Assembly: GCF_002930645.1 (NCBI RefSeq)
Contig: NZ_PSNW01000001.1
Location: 674,600-738,599, forward strand
DNA from: Solimonas fluminis
GTDB taxonomy: Bacteria > Pseudomonadota > Gammaproteobacteria > Nevskiales > Nevskiaceae
Length of the DNA stretch: 64,000 nucleotides
Direction of reading: 5' to 3'
The stretch's first letter is position 1; each line of letters starts with the position of its first letter. Shown in pieces: positions 52,868 through 63,533 of the stretch. The translations under genes and the position numbers were made by a program. The notes under the pieces were generated by a model that was not told the origin of the DNA, made no database searches, and saw only the letters and a program-made list of their open reading frames with translations.

Positions 52868-55039
52868 ATGAACCACACTGCTGCAACGGGCGGTCGTGCC
52901 CGCAGCGCGGGACTGATCGCGGGCCTGCTGAGCTGCGGACAGGCGGTGGCGCTCGACTATGAATGGCGCGACATCGACATCTCGCTGAACGGCCGCGCCA
53001 GCATCGGCGCCATGTGGCGCATGGAAGAGCGCGACAACCGCCTGGTCGGCAAGCTCAACGTGCCCGGCCAGCAGGGCCTCTGCTCGCGGGACGACTGCAT
53101 CGACCTGGGCGGGGACTCCGAGCCCAACCAGCGGCTGGTGGACGCGCAGGGCGCCTACATCGGCCATGCCTTCGACGACGGCAACCTCAACTACGACCAG
53201 TACGACATGACCTCGGCGGTCGCCCGGCTCAAGGCAGACACGGTCCTGACCTGGGGCGAGACGCTGCTGAAGCTCTCGGGCGTGGCCTTCTTCGACGCCG
53301 TGAACGTCGATGCCGACGACTACCACCCGGACACCACGCACCAGCCTCGGCATACCAAACGCTCGCAGCGGGTGGAGCGCGACCTCGGCACCGACATCGA
53401 CCTGCTGCAGCTCTACGTGGCGCGGAGCTTCGAGCTCGAGAACCACACCGTCAACGTCTCGGTCGGCCAGCAGGTGCTGCGCTGGGGCGAGAGCAACCTG
53501 GTCGCGCTCAACAGCCTGGCCGAGATCAATCCGCCGGACGAGAACATCTTCTGGATGCCCGGCGCGCAATTGCCCGACGCCTTCCAGGCCGTGCCGCTGG
53601 CGATCCTCTCGGCCGACCTGACCGACACCGTCGACGCCGAGTTGTTCTACCAGTTCGGCTGGAGGCCCGCCAAGGCCGCCGCCGCGGGCGGCTTCATGTC
53701 GCTGTTCGAGAGCGCCAACGGCCGCGACCACTTCATCCTGACGCAGGGACAGACCCCGGAGGACCCCGACGGCGAGCATCACATCTCGGGCCTGGCCACG
53801 CTGCTGACCGACAGTTCCGCCACGGCGCGCATGATCGGCAGCAACGATCCCGAGGACGGCGGCCAGTTCGGCCTGCGGCTGAACTGGCGGGTGGACGAAC
53901 TCCTGGGCGGCACGCAGTTCAGCTTCTACGCCGCCAACTACCACAGCCGCGTCCCTTACCTGAGCATGATCGCCGGCGACGAGTCCTGCATCCGCGACTC
54001 CACCACCATCGTCGGCGCCGTGCTCGATTGTCCGCTGCTGCTCAGCGGCTCGCTCGACCTGGCCGATCTGCTCTACCACTACCTGGGGGTCGACCTCAGC
54101 GGCATTCCCCCGGTCGACATCGACCTCAGCAACGGCAACGATGCCCTGCCCTTCGACACGCCGAAGGGCTTCCTGGACTACCCCGAGGACATCCAGATGT
54201 ACGGCATCAGCTTCAACACCACGGTCGGCAGCTGGTCCCTGTCGGGCGAGTACGCCTACCGCCCGAACCTGCCGCTGCAGGTGGCCCTGACCGACGTGAT
54301 CATGACGGCCGCGCAGCCTTTGTTCCCGCGCCAGGACATCGTGGTGGGGCTGCCGCAGCTCGCCACCATCCCCGGCGCCCGGACCTTCATCCCGGACTTC
54401 CTCAGCGTCTACCGCGGCTACGACAACAGCATCCCCGAGCGCTCGATCCAGGCCGGGCAGGTCATCCGTGGCTACGAGCGCATGAAGGTCGGCCAGTTCA
54501 ACCTCTCCGCGATCAAGGCGCTGTCGCCCTCGGACCTGCCCTTCCCGCTGGGCACCGACCAGATCCTGGTGCTGCTGGAATCCGGCATCACCCATGTCCT
54601 GGACATGCCGGACAGGGAACAGCTCCAGTTCGAGGGCTTCATCCTGCACAAGAACACGCATGCCAGCCCCGGCGCCGACGGCACCGGCTCGGGCGGCGTG
54701 CCCGGCCTGCGCCTGACGCCGACCCAGCAGACCGAGGGCTTCGCGGACGATTTCGCCTGGGGATACCGCATCAGCGTGATGATGGAGTACAACGATGTCC
54801 TCGGCCAGCTCAACATGAAGCCCTGGCTGATCTGGGGGCATGACGTGCAGGGCATCTCGCCGCTGCCGAAGTCGGGCTACCAGGGCTTTGCGGAAGGCCG
54901 CACATTCTTCCAGATCGGCTCCGAGTTCTACTTCCTCAAGGACTGGTCCGGGGGACTGTTCTACCGGGGCTCCAGCGGCAGCAACGAGACCCTGCGCGAC
55001 CGCGACAGCCTGACGGCCTACGTCGCCTATACGTTCTAG
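52868..55039 (+). CDS. DUF1302 outer-membrane protein
   Basis: A 723-residue protein of the DUF1302 family, a large porin-like beta-barrel group of proteobacteria often encoded with DUF1329 and hydrophobic-compound degradation genes. A signal sequence (about 1-28) is followed by strands such as RASIGAMWRMEERDNRLVG and ends in DSLTAYVAYTF with the C-terminal Phe recognised by the BAM machinery. AGGAGG lies nine nt before the ATG. DUF1329 is not adjacent. Follows the CMD gene. Confidence 0.93.
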   Translation: MNHTAATGGRARSAGLIAGLLSCGQAVALDYEWRDIDISLNGRASIGAMWRMEERDNRLVGKLNVPGQQGLCSRDDCIDLGGDSEPNQRLVDAQGAYIGHAFDDGNLNYDQYDMTSAVARLKADTVLTWGETLLKLSGVAFFDAVNVDADDYHPDTTHQPRHTKRSQRVERDLGTDIDLLQLYVARSFELENHTVNVSVGQQVLRWGESNLVALNSLAEINPPDENIFWMPGAQLPDAFQAVPLAILSADLTDTVDAELFYQFGWRPAKAAAAGGFMSLFESANGRDHFILTQGQTPEDPDGEHHISGLATLLTDSSATARMIGSNDPEDGGQFGLRLNWRVDELLGGTQFSFYAANYHSRVPYLSMIAGDESCIRDSTTIVGAVLDCPLLLSGSLDLADLLYHYLGVDLSGIPPVDIDLSNGNDALPFDTPKGFLDYPEDIQMYGISFNTTVGSWSLSGEYAYRPNLPLQVALTDVIMTAAQPLFPRQDIVVGLPQLATIPGARTFIPDFLSVYRGYDNSIPERSIQAGQVIRGYERMKVGQFNLSAIKALSPSDLPFPLGTDQILVLLESGITHVLDMPDREQLQFEGFILHKNTHASPGADGTGSGGVPGLRLTPTQQTEGFADDFAWGYRISVMMEYNDVLGQLNMKPWLIWGHDVQGISPLPKSGYQGFAEGRTFFQIGSEFYFLKDWSGGLFYRGSSGSNETLRDRDSLTAYVAYTF

Positions 55040-55044
55040 GACCC

Positions 55045-55085
55045 GTTGACGCTATGGGCATTGCAGCGACGGCCATAGCGTCAAC
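55045..55085. terminator. Inverted repeat between convergent genes
   Basis: GTTGACGCTATGG (55045-55057) and CCATAGCGTCAAC (55073-55085) are perfectly complementary, separated by 15 nt. There is no T-run, but the location between the DUF1302 gene and glk suggests a shared transcript end. Confidence 0.55.
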
Positions 55086-55090
55086 AGGCC

Positions 55091-56071
55091 CTAGCGGGAG
55101 GATGCGGCCTGCAGCCCCATCGCCGCCGCTCCCAGCAGGCCCGCCTGCGGGTGCAGGATCAGCTGCGTCGGCACCGCACGCATCAGCGGCGCATGGCGGC
55201 CCTTGGTCTCGAAACGCTGGCGGAAGGCACCGCGCTGCAGCCGCGGCAGCAGTTTCTGCGCAACGCCGCCGTGCAGGAAGACGCCCTGCCAGGCACCGAA
55301 GGCCAGCGCGATGTCGCCGGCAAAGCTGCCGAGCATCGCGCAGACGCGGTCCAGCGCCTGCGCGGCCAACCCTTCCGGATCGCGCTCCGCGAGCACTGCC
55401 ACCTGCTCCGCGCTGTCCGCCTGCGACGGGCGCCCGGCGATCTCGCAGAGCGCGTGGTAGACATTGACGATGCCCATGCCGGACACCAGGCGCTCCGCGG
55501 AGACCCGGCCATGGCGCTCCGCCACCAGGCGCAGTACCTCGGCCTCGGTGGCGTCGATGGGCGCGAAGTCCATGTGTCCGCCCTCGGACTCGATGACGGT
55601 CATCCCGCCACCCTCCGCAATCAGCCCGCTGACGCCCAGGCCGGTACCGGGACCGAGCACGGCATAGACCTGCCGCGGCGAGGACCGTGAGGACGGCAAG
55701 GGACCGATCGGCGCCAGTTCCTCGCCGCGCAGCAGCGGCAGGGCGCGGCTCACCGCGGCAAAGTCGTTGACCACGCGCAGCGACAGGCCCAGCGCATCGG
55801 CCGTGGTGCCGACGGAGAAGGTCCAGGGATTGTTGGTGATGCGGACCCGGTCTCCCGTCACCGGCGCCGCCACGGCCAGCAAGGCCTGTTGCGGCCGCCG
55901 CGCCTCGCTGCGCTCGAGAAAATGCAGGGCCGCTTCCGCCAGGCCCGGAAACTCGGCGCAGCGCAATTGCATCACGGACTCCAGCCGCGGCCTTTCCACG
56001 CCCGCGGAGGCCAGCGCGAAGCGGACGTTGGTGCCTCCGATGTCGCCGACCAGCAAGCTTGCAGCTTCCAT
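55091..56071 (-). CDS. glk: Glucokinase (Glk)
   Basis: A 326-residue bacterial-type glucokinase. Phosphate loop LLVGDIGGTNVRFAL, the sugar-binding NNPW and VVNDFAAV segments, GPGTGLGVSGLI and EGGHMDFAP are conserved. It phosphorylates glucose for glycolysis and for UDP-glucose that would feed OpgH (inference). Length matches E. coli Glk (321). Start ATG 56071. Confidence 0.96.
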   Translation of the reverse strand: MEAASLLVGDIGGTNVRFALASAGVERPRLESVMQLRCAEFPGLAEAALHFLERSEARRPQQALLAVAAPVTGDRVRITNNPWTFSVGTTADALGLSLRVVNDFAAVSRALPLLRGEELAPIGPLPSSRSSPRQVYAVLGPGTGLGVSGLIAEGGGMTVIESEGGHMDFAPIDATEAEVLRLVAERHGRVSAERLVSGMGIVNVYHALCEIAGRPSQADSAEQVAVLAERDPEGLAAQALDRVCAMLGSFAGDIALAFGAWQGVFLHGGVAQKLLPRLQRGAFRQRFETKGRHAPLMRAVPTQLILHPQAGLLGAAAMGLQAASSR

Positions 56072-56205
56072 GTCCGATCCGTCGCTCCGGGCATTTCGCC
56101 CTGTAGGCCTCGGCGCCCGAACTCCGGCGGCCGCGCAGGTTCCAAGATCACAGCATGGACGCCGCCAGGGCGCCAGCAGTTCCCCTCCACGGATGGAGAT
56201 TCACC

Positions 56206-56580
56206 ATGCCCAACGAACGATTCTCGGCTTGCATCGATGCCTGTGATGCCTGCGCGGCCGCCTGCGATCACTGCGCCGCGGCCTGCCTGCGCGAGGCGGA
56301 TGTCACGCCCATGGCCCGCTGTATCCGGCTCGACATCGACTGCGCCGCCCTTTGCCGGCTGGCCAGCGCGATGATGATGCGCGACAGCGAACTGGCCGCC
56401 GGCATCTGCGCCGCCTGCGCCGCCGCCTGCGACGCCTGCGCGGAGGAATGCGCCCAGCACCGGCACGAGCATTGCCAGGCCTGCGCGGTGGCCTGCCGGG
56501 ACTGCGCCCAGGCCTGCGAACTGATGGCGGTCCCGGTGCTGCAGTCTTCCTCCACCGGCCTGAGACCGGGAGCGGCCTAG
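56206..56580 (+). CDS. Csp-type four-helix-bundle copper storage protein
   Basis: A 124-residue protein with 19 cysteines in repeated CxxxC and CxxC spacing (for example CIDACDACAAACDHC and CAACAAACDACAEEC), the hallmark of Csp copper storage proteins, in which Cys thiolates line a four-helix bundle and bind many Cu(I) ions. There is no Tat or Sec signal, so it resembles the cytosolic Csp3 class. ATG 56206 has GGAG eight nt upstream. It neighbours other metal-linked genes. Confidence 0.93.
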   Translation: MPNERFSACIDACDACAAACDHCAAACLREADVTPMARCIRLDIDCAALCRLASAMMMRDSELAAGICAACAAACDACAEECAQHRHEHCQACAVACRDCAQACELMAVPVLQSSSTGLRPGAA

Positions 56581-56691
56581 CCCCGACTAGCGACCGGGCA
56601 AAGGACGGTCATCTGCTCTCCCCGCTCGGCCGCCTCTGTCGTGCGGCCTCTTGCTCGTCGCTGAGGGCCAGCATAAGCCCTAAAATGCACC

Positions 56692-57186
56692 ATGAATTCA
56701 GATGTCATGCGCTCGAGCGAGCTGGCCGGCGGGGCGCTGGAAGCGCTGCTGAGCCCCTATGGCCTGCAGCTGCGCTGGCTGCCGCCGGACGCCCCTATCC
56801 CCGGCAGCTACTGGGGCGAGACCGAAGCCGGGCTGGTGGGCGACACGCTCTACCTGCGCGCCGACACGCCGGTGCACTCAGCCCTGCACGAGGCCTGCCA
56901 CTGGATCTGCGTGGACTCCGCGCGCCGCGCCACGCTGCATACCGACGCCAAGGGCTGCGACACCGAGGAGATGGGCGTCTGCTACCTGCAGGCCCTGCTG
57001 GCCGATGAACTGCCGGGCTACTCGCGCGCGCGCCTGTTCGCCGACATGGATGCCTGGGGCTACAACTTCGTGCTCGGCAGCGCCGCCGCCTGGTTCGAGC
57101 GCGACAGCGCCGATGCGCTGGCCTTCCTGCAGCGCCATGGCCTGGTCGACCAGGCCCTGCGCCCCCGCGGACGCCGCCGCGACTGA
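56692..57186 (+). CDS. HEXXH-motif protein, probable metallohydrolase-like, function unknown
   Basis: A 164-residue cytoplasmic protein. HEACH within HSALHEACHWICVD is a classic HEXXH zinc site, and a Glu in TEEMGVCYLQALL could be the third ligand. No signal or membrane segment. TAAAAT at 56681-56686 places transcription start almost on ATG 56692, suggesting a leaderless mRNA; ATG 56707 is an alternative. I cannot name the family. It lies between the copper-storage gene and the DUF2946/ZnuD pair. Confidence 0.75.
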   Translation: MNSDVMRSSELAGGALEALLSPYGLQLRWLPPDAPIPGSYWGETEAGLVGDTLYLRADTPVHSALHEACHWICVDSARRATLHTDAKGCDTEEMGVCYLQALLADELPGYSRARLFADMDAWGYNFVLGSAAAWFERDSADALAFLQRHGLVDQALRPRGRRRD

Positions 57187-57233
57187 ACCACGGCACTGGA
57201 CTTGGGACCGCGCCTGCGCGTAAGGTCCGGCCC

Positions 57234-57518
57234 GTGCGCGTCCGGACCCACCATTCCCTGCTGCTCGCACTGGCCCTGCTGCTGGGCCAGTGGCTGGCGT
57301 TCGCGCACGAACTGCAGCACCCGGCCCTCGGCGCCGATGTCGACTGCCAGCTGTGCGTGCATGCGCACAACCTGGCCTCGGGGGCCCCGGCCGCCGCGGC
57401 TGCGCAGGCGTTCGCGCAGTACACGCAGGAATCGCCTGCCGCCGCCACCCCGGTCGCCGTCGTCGCGGCGCAGCGCCGCCTCCATCCCATCCGCGGTCCT
57501 CCCGAAGCCCAGGCCTGA
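57234..57518 (+). CDS. DUF2946-type small metal-associated protein
   Basis: A 94-residue protein starting at GTG 57234, with an N-terminal signal/anchor (THHSLLLALALLLGQWLAFA), a CQLC pair in DCQLCVHAHNL and a His-rich start, and the C-terminal R-x-x-RGPP motif. These are typical of DUF2946, a family encoded next to metal-linked TonB receptors. It lies 66 bp before such a receptor, with a hairpin between them. Exact role unknown. Confidence 0.8.
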   Translation: MRVRTHHSLLLALALLLGQWLAFAHELQHPALGADVDCQLCVHAHNLASGAPAAAAAQAFAQYTQESPAAATPVAVVAAQRRLHPIRGPPEAQA

Positions 57519-57537
57519 TCCCTTCCGCCTGAGTACC

Positions 57538-57572
57538 GGCGCGCCTTCGCGCGCCTTCTGATCTTCTTTTCG
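57538..57572 (+). terminator. Possible attenuator hairpin between DUF2946 and the receptor gene
   Basis: GGCGCG/CGCGCC (57538-57543, 57550-57555), followed by TTCTGATCTTCTTTT, gives a weak terminator just before the receptor start. Confidence 0.4.
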
Positions 57573-57584
57573 GGAATCCGCTTC

Positions 57585-59651
57585 ATGAACGCATCCGCCG
57601 TCCGCGGCGCGCAGGCCCTGCCCGCCGCGCCCCGCCTCCAGCTTTCCTTCACCCTGCGCGCCCTGGCCGCAGCCGCTGCCTCCTTCCCCCTGCTGGCCGC
57701 CGCCGAGGAACCGCCGTCGGCGGTCGAACTCGCACCGGTCGTGGTCCAGGCCAGTGCCCTGGGCCGTACCGCCGACGAGCTGGTGCAGCCGGTCACCGTG
57801 CTCGCCGACGAGGAACTGCAGCGCAAGCGCCGCGGCACCCTCGGCGAGACGCTGGAGAACGAACCCGGCATCGCCACCACCGACTTCGGCGCCGGCGCCG
57901 GGCGCCCGGTGATCCGCGGCCAGGCCGGCCCGCGCGTGGAAGTCCTGCAGAACGGACTGTCCACCATGGACGTATCCGAGCTGAGCCCCGACCACGCGGT
58001 GACCATCGACCCCGCCCATGCCCAGCAGGTCGAGGTGCTCAAGGGTCCGGCGACGCTGCTCTACGGCAACGGCGCCTCGGGCGGCGTGGTCAACGTGCGC
58101 GACGCCCGCCTGCCCGAGGAAGTGACCGAAGGCCTGCACGGCGGGTTCGACACCTCCTGGGGCAGCAACGGCGACACCGGTGCCTTCAGCGGCGAGGCCG
58201 GCTACGGCAGCGGCAAGCACCAGTTGCGCGCGGACTTCGGCTGGCGCGAGGCCGGCGACTACGACCTGGCCGGCCCGGCCAACGTCGACGGCAGCGGCCC
58301 GCGCCGCCGCCTGCCGAACAGCGACGTCGAGGCGCGCTCCGGCGGCGCCTCGTACTCCTGGATCGAGGACAGCCGCACGCTGGGCCTGGCGGTGAGCCGC
58401 TTCGAATCGCAGTACGGCCTGCCGGTGGAGGAGAGCGCCTTCATCGACATGCACCAGACCCGCATCGACGCCCAGGGCATCTTCCGCAATCCGCTGCCGG
58501 GCCTGGAGTCACTGAAGCTGCGGCTCGGCAGCTCCGAGTACGAGCACACCGAGTTCGAGGAACCCGGCGTGGCCGGCACGCGCTTCGACAATCGCCAGTA
58601 CCAGGGCCGCCTGGAAGCGGTGCACGTGCCGCTCGCCGGCTTCCGCGGCGTGGCCGGGCTGCAGATCAACTGGCGCGACTTCCAGGCCATCGGCGAGGAG
58701 GCCTACGTGCCGCCGGTGCTGAGCCGGCAGGCCGGCCTGTTCATCGTCGAGGAGCGCCCCTGGCGCCTGGGCAAGCTGGAGATCGGCGCTCGCGTGGACC
58801 GCAACACCAACGATCCGCAGGGCCTGCCGTCGCGCGACTTCACGCCGCTGAGCTTCTCGCTGGGCTCGGTGTTCAACCTCGGCGAGCACGCGCACCTGAA
58901 GCTCTATGCCACCAGCTCCGAGCGCTCGCCCGCGCCGGAGGAGCTGTATGCCGACGGTCCGCATGCCGCCACCGCGACCTACGAGCGCGGCAACGCCGAC
59001 GCCGGAAAGGAAAGAGCCCAGAACCTGGAACTGGGCTACGACTACCACCGCGAGCGCTGGACCCTGCAGGCCAGCGTCTACTACAACCGCGTCTCCGAAT
59101 TCCTCTACCTGTCCGAGTCCGACCAGGACGCCGACGGCGTGGCCGACCGCGTGGACGAGGAAGGCGTGCTCGACCCCGCCGGCGAGTTCCTGCTGGTGGA
59201 CTATCGCCAGGCCGACGCGAAGTTCTGGGGCTACGAGGCTTCCGCCGGCTACGCGCTGCTGGACCAGGGCCCGCTGCGCCTGGACCTGCGGCTGTTCACC
59301 GACCAGGTGCGCGGCGAGCTCGACGGCGGCGGCAACCTGCCGCGCGTCACGCCGCAACGCTGGGGCCTGGGCCTGGACGGCCGCTGGCAGCAGTTTGCCG
59401 CCAGCCTCGACTACATCCGCGTGGACCGCCAGGACCGCATCGCCTCGCTGGAGACGGAAACCGCCGGCTACGACCTGCTCAACGCCAGCCTGTCCTGGCG
59501 CGTGCAGGGCGACGAGCAGCACGGCACCACCCTTTACCTGCGCGGCAGCAACCTGCTCGACGAGGACATCCGTCGCGCCACGTCCTTCATCAAGGACGCG
59601 GTGCCGGCACCGGGACGCGGGATCTACGCGGGGCTGCGCTTCTCGCTGTAG
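57585..59651 (+). CDS. znuD: ZnuD-type TonB-dependent receptor
   Basis: A 688-residue outer-membrane receptor. Signal region, then a plug domain with TLGETLENEPGIATTDFGAG, RPVIRGQAGPRVEVLQNG, LSPDHAVTIDP and VLKGPATLLYGNGASGGVVN; these phrases closely match ZnuD zinc receptors of Neisseria and Acinetobacter. The barrel ends in GRGIYAGLRFSL. ATG 57585 fits. The family imports zinc (or haem) using TonB energy. No Zur box was seen upstream. Partner DUF2946 precedes it. Confidence 0.88.
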   Translation: MNASAVRGAQALPAAPRLQLSFTLRALAAAAASFPLLAAAEEPPSAVELAPVVVQASALGRTADELVQPVTVLADEELQRKRRGTLGETLENEPGIATTDFGAGAGRPVIRGQAGPRVEVLQNGLSTMDVSELSPDHAVTIDPAHAQQVEVLKGPATLLYGNGASGGVVNVRDARLPEEVTEGLHGGFDTSWGSNGDTGAFSGEAGYGSGKHQLRADFGWREAGDYDLAGPANVDGSGPRRRLPNSDVEARSGGASYSWIEDSRTLGLAVSRFESQYGLPVEESAFIDMHQTRIDAQGIFRNPLPGLESLKLRLGSSEYEHTEFEEPGVAGTRFDNRQYQGRLEAVHVPLAGFRGVAGLQINWRDFQAIGEEAYVPPVLSRQAGLFIVEERPWRLGKLEIGARVDRNTNDPQGLPSRDFTPLSFSLGSVFNLGEHAHLKLYATSSERSPAPEELYADGPHAATATYERGNADAGKERAQNLELGYDYHRERWTLQASVYYNRVSEFLYLSESDQDADGVADRVDEEGVLDPAGEFLLVDYRQADAKFWGYEASAGYALLDQGPLRLDLRLFTDQVRGELDGGGNLPRVTPQRWGLGLDGRWQQFAASLDYIRVDRQDRIASLETETAGYDLLNASLSWRVQGDEQHGTTLYLRGSNLLDEDIRRATSFIKDAVPAPGRGIYAGLRFSL

Positions 59652-59657
59652 ACCAGC

Positions 59658-59717
59658 ATCGCGGCTGAAGCTGCTCCCACAGCCGTATGTTCACGTGGGA
59701 GCGGCTTCAGCCGCGAT
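59658..59717. repeat. REP doublet downstream of znuD
   Basis: Inverted 23-nt arms ATCGCGGCTGAAGCTGCTCC... (59658-59680) and its complement GTGGGAGCGGCTTCAGCCGC... (59695-59717) with one mismatch. The stop codon of the adjacent transposase (59707-59709) lies inside the second arm. Confidence 0.92.
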
Positions 59718-60182
59718 CTTCCTCGAGCCAGATCGCATCCCAAAGCGGATAGTCGCCCACTCTTCCGACCAGGCCCGCCCGCAGCGGATTGGCGACGATG
59801 TAGCGCGCTGCATCGCGCAGATTATCGTCGTCCCGGATCAGGTGGTCGTAGTAGCCGGGTTGCCAGAGCGGGCCGTTCCCGCCGCAGCGGCGATTCACAC
59901 GCAGAGCGCTGACGGATTTGAAGCGACGCACGAGCGACGCCAACTCGGCCTGCTCACCCAGTTGGACCAGCCAGTGCAGATGATCCGGCATCCAGGTCCA
60001 GGCAAGAGTGCGTGAATCTCCTGAGACCTCACGGTCATGGAGACAGGCGGCTACCACCCTCCCCCGCCAGAAATCATCAAAGACCGGCTTGCGTTCCTGC
60101 GTGGCAAAGCGCAGGTGATAAACGTGATGCGGAAGAGAAACCCGCCTCGGCGCAGTGCAGACGAGTGCGGGTTGTGGGTCAT
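59707..60182 (-). pseudogene. REP-associated tyrosine transposase (RAYT), frameshifted
   Basis: The minus strand encodes a Y1 transposase of the REP-associated class: PDHLHWLVQL (HUH-type), the catalytic tyrosine region QPGYYDHLIRDDDNLRDAA, and NPLRAGLV. The region from 60057 to 59707 is open, but its N-terminus lacks a start. A proper start (ATG 60182, MTHNPHSSALRRG) is in another frame and joins the homologous RVSLPHHVYHLRFATQERK by one added base near 60141-60149. A single-base deletion is the simplest reading, so the gene is likely inactive. It lies between two REP doublets and would be about 158 residues if repaired. Confidence 0.85.
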
Positions 60183-60192
60183 GGGGGAAAAG

Positions 60193-60256
60193 ATCGCGGC
60201 TGAAGCCGCTCCCACAAGGAAAAAAGCAGCCCCGTGGGAGCGACGCAAGTCGCGAT
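60193..60256. repeat. REP doublet upstream of the RAYT and downstream of gpmA
   Basis: ATCGCGGCTGAAGCCGCTCC... (60193-60215) and the related GTGGGAGCGACGCAAGTCGC... (60234-60256) face each other as inverted arms. The GTGGGAGCG...CGCGAT frame is common to both, while the centre of the second arm differs (a second REP subtype). Confidence 0.9.
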
Positions 60257-60263
60257 CTTGATC

Positions 60264-61012
60264 TCAGCCCTTCGCCTTCGCCTGGTTCGCCACCGCCTCG
60301 GCGGCCTTCTTCGCCGCCTCGGGGTCGCCGAGGTAGCGGTGCGACTTCACCGTCAGGTCGTCGTTCAGCTCGAACAGCAGCGGAATGCCGGTGGGGATGT
60401 TCAGCTCCAGGATTTCCTTGGGCGAGACGTTGTTGAGGTACTTGTAGAGCGCGCGCAGCGAGTTGCCGTGCGCGGTCACCAGCACGGTCTGGCCGGCCTT
60501 GAGCTGCGGGGCGATGGCGTCGTGCCAGTAGGGCAGCACGCGATCCAGCGTGGTGGCCAGGGACTCGGTGCCCGGCAGCGCCTGGGCGTCGAGCTTGGCG
60601 TAACGCGGATCGTTGGCCGGGTGGCCGGGATCCTTGATGTCCATCGCCGGAGGCGGGATGTCATAGGAACGGCGCCAGACCTTGACCTGCTCCTCGCCAT
60701 GCTTGGCGGTGGTCTCGGCCTTGTCCAGGCCCTGCAGCGCGCCGTAGTGGCGCTCGTTCAGGCGCCAGGTCTTGTTCACCGGAATCCACATCTGGTCCAT
60801 CGCGTCCAGCGCGGTGTACAGCGTGCGGATGGCACGCTTGAGGACCGAGGTGTGTGCTACGTCGAAATGGAAGCCCTCGGCCTTCATCAGCTCGCCGGCG
60901 GCCCTGGCTTCGCGCGCGCCCTGCTCGGTGATGTCCACGTCGACCCAGCCGGTGAAGCGGTTGTCGAGGTTCCACTGGCTCTGGCCGTGGCGGAGGAGGA
61001 CGAGTTTCTTGG

Positions 61013-61016
<4 letters not shown>
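60264..61016 (-). CDS. gpmA: 2,3-bisphosphoglycerate-dependent phosphoglycerate mutase
   Basis: A 250-residue glycolytic enzyme. Phosphohistidine motif [10 protein letters not shown] (His), ERHYGALQG, and [10 protein letters not shown] (second His), and length as in E. coli GpmA. The start ATG 61016 overlaps the aacS stop by four bases (ATGA). The C-terminal tail is Ala/Lys-rich ([17 protein letters not shown]). A REP doublet follows at its 3' end. Confidence 0.98.
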
Positions 61017-62965
<1,949 letters not shown>

Positions 62966-63008
62966 CCTTGATCTCCTTGAAGCAGCACTGTCCCCGGCGG
63001 CCGTGGCC

Positions 63009-63533
63009 CTAGCCGAGGTATTTGTTCTTGACCTTCACGTAGTTGTCGGCGGAGTACTTCAGCGAGGCGATCTCCTCCGCGGTGAGTTCGCGGGCCGCCT
63101 GCGCCGGGGCGCCGCGGTACAGCCAGCCGCTCTTCAGCGTCTTGCCCGGCGGCACGGTGCTGCCGGCGGCGATCAGGACATCGTCCTCCACCACCACCTT
63201 GTCCATCACGATCACGCCCATGCCGACCAGGCAGCGGTTGCCGATGCGGCAGGCATGCAGGATCACGCCGTGGCCGATGGTCACGTCGTCGCCGATCTGC
63301 AGGTCGGCGCCGCCGGGCGAATAGGGCCCGTCGTGGGTGACGTGCAGCACGGAGTTGTCCTGCACGTTGCTGCGGGCACCGATGCGGATGCGGTTGACGT
63401 CGCCGCGGATCGACACCAGCGGCCAGACCGAGGCATCGTCACCCAGCACTACGTCGCCGATGACCTGGGCGGAGGGGTCGATGTAGACACGCTCGCCGAC
63501 CTTGGGCCAGAGGCCCTGGAACGGCCGGATCAT
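63009..63533 (-). CDS. Gamma-carbonic anhydrase family protein (left-handed beta-helix)
   Basis: A 174-residue trimeric hexapeptide-repeat protein (YrdA/PaaY type). Repeats of the form IGDDVTIGHGVILH and CRIGNRCLVGMG form the helix; the zinc His residues lie in HVTHDG and GHGVILH. The family includes true carbonic anhydrases and thioesterase-associated proteins. The start overlaps the stop of the upstream alpha/beta hydrolase (ATGA), and it precedes aacS by 43 bp. Confidence 0.93.
   Translation of the reverse strand: MIRPFQGLWPKVGERVYIDPSAQVIGDVVLGDDASVWPLVSIRGDVNRIRIGARSNVQDNSVLHVTHDGPYSPGGADLQIGDDVTIGHGVILHACRIGNRCLVGMGVIVMDKVVVEDDVLIAAGSTVPPGKTLKSGWLYRGAPAQAARELTAEEIASLKYSADNYVKVKNKYLG

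Noticed and set aside
51989-54841. 950-codon minus-strand frame across the CMD and DUF1302 genes
   Set aside because: Opposite strand to recognisable proteins and lacking any domain.
57187-57584. Zur box upstream of DUF2946 or the ZnuD-type receptor
   Set aside because: No AT-rich palindrome of Zur type was found in the gap.
60037-60261. Plus-strand short gene over the RAYT region
   Set aside because: It covers REP arms and the reverse of the transposase N-terminus; no independent signal.
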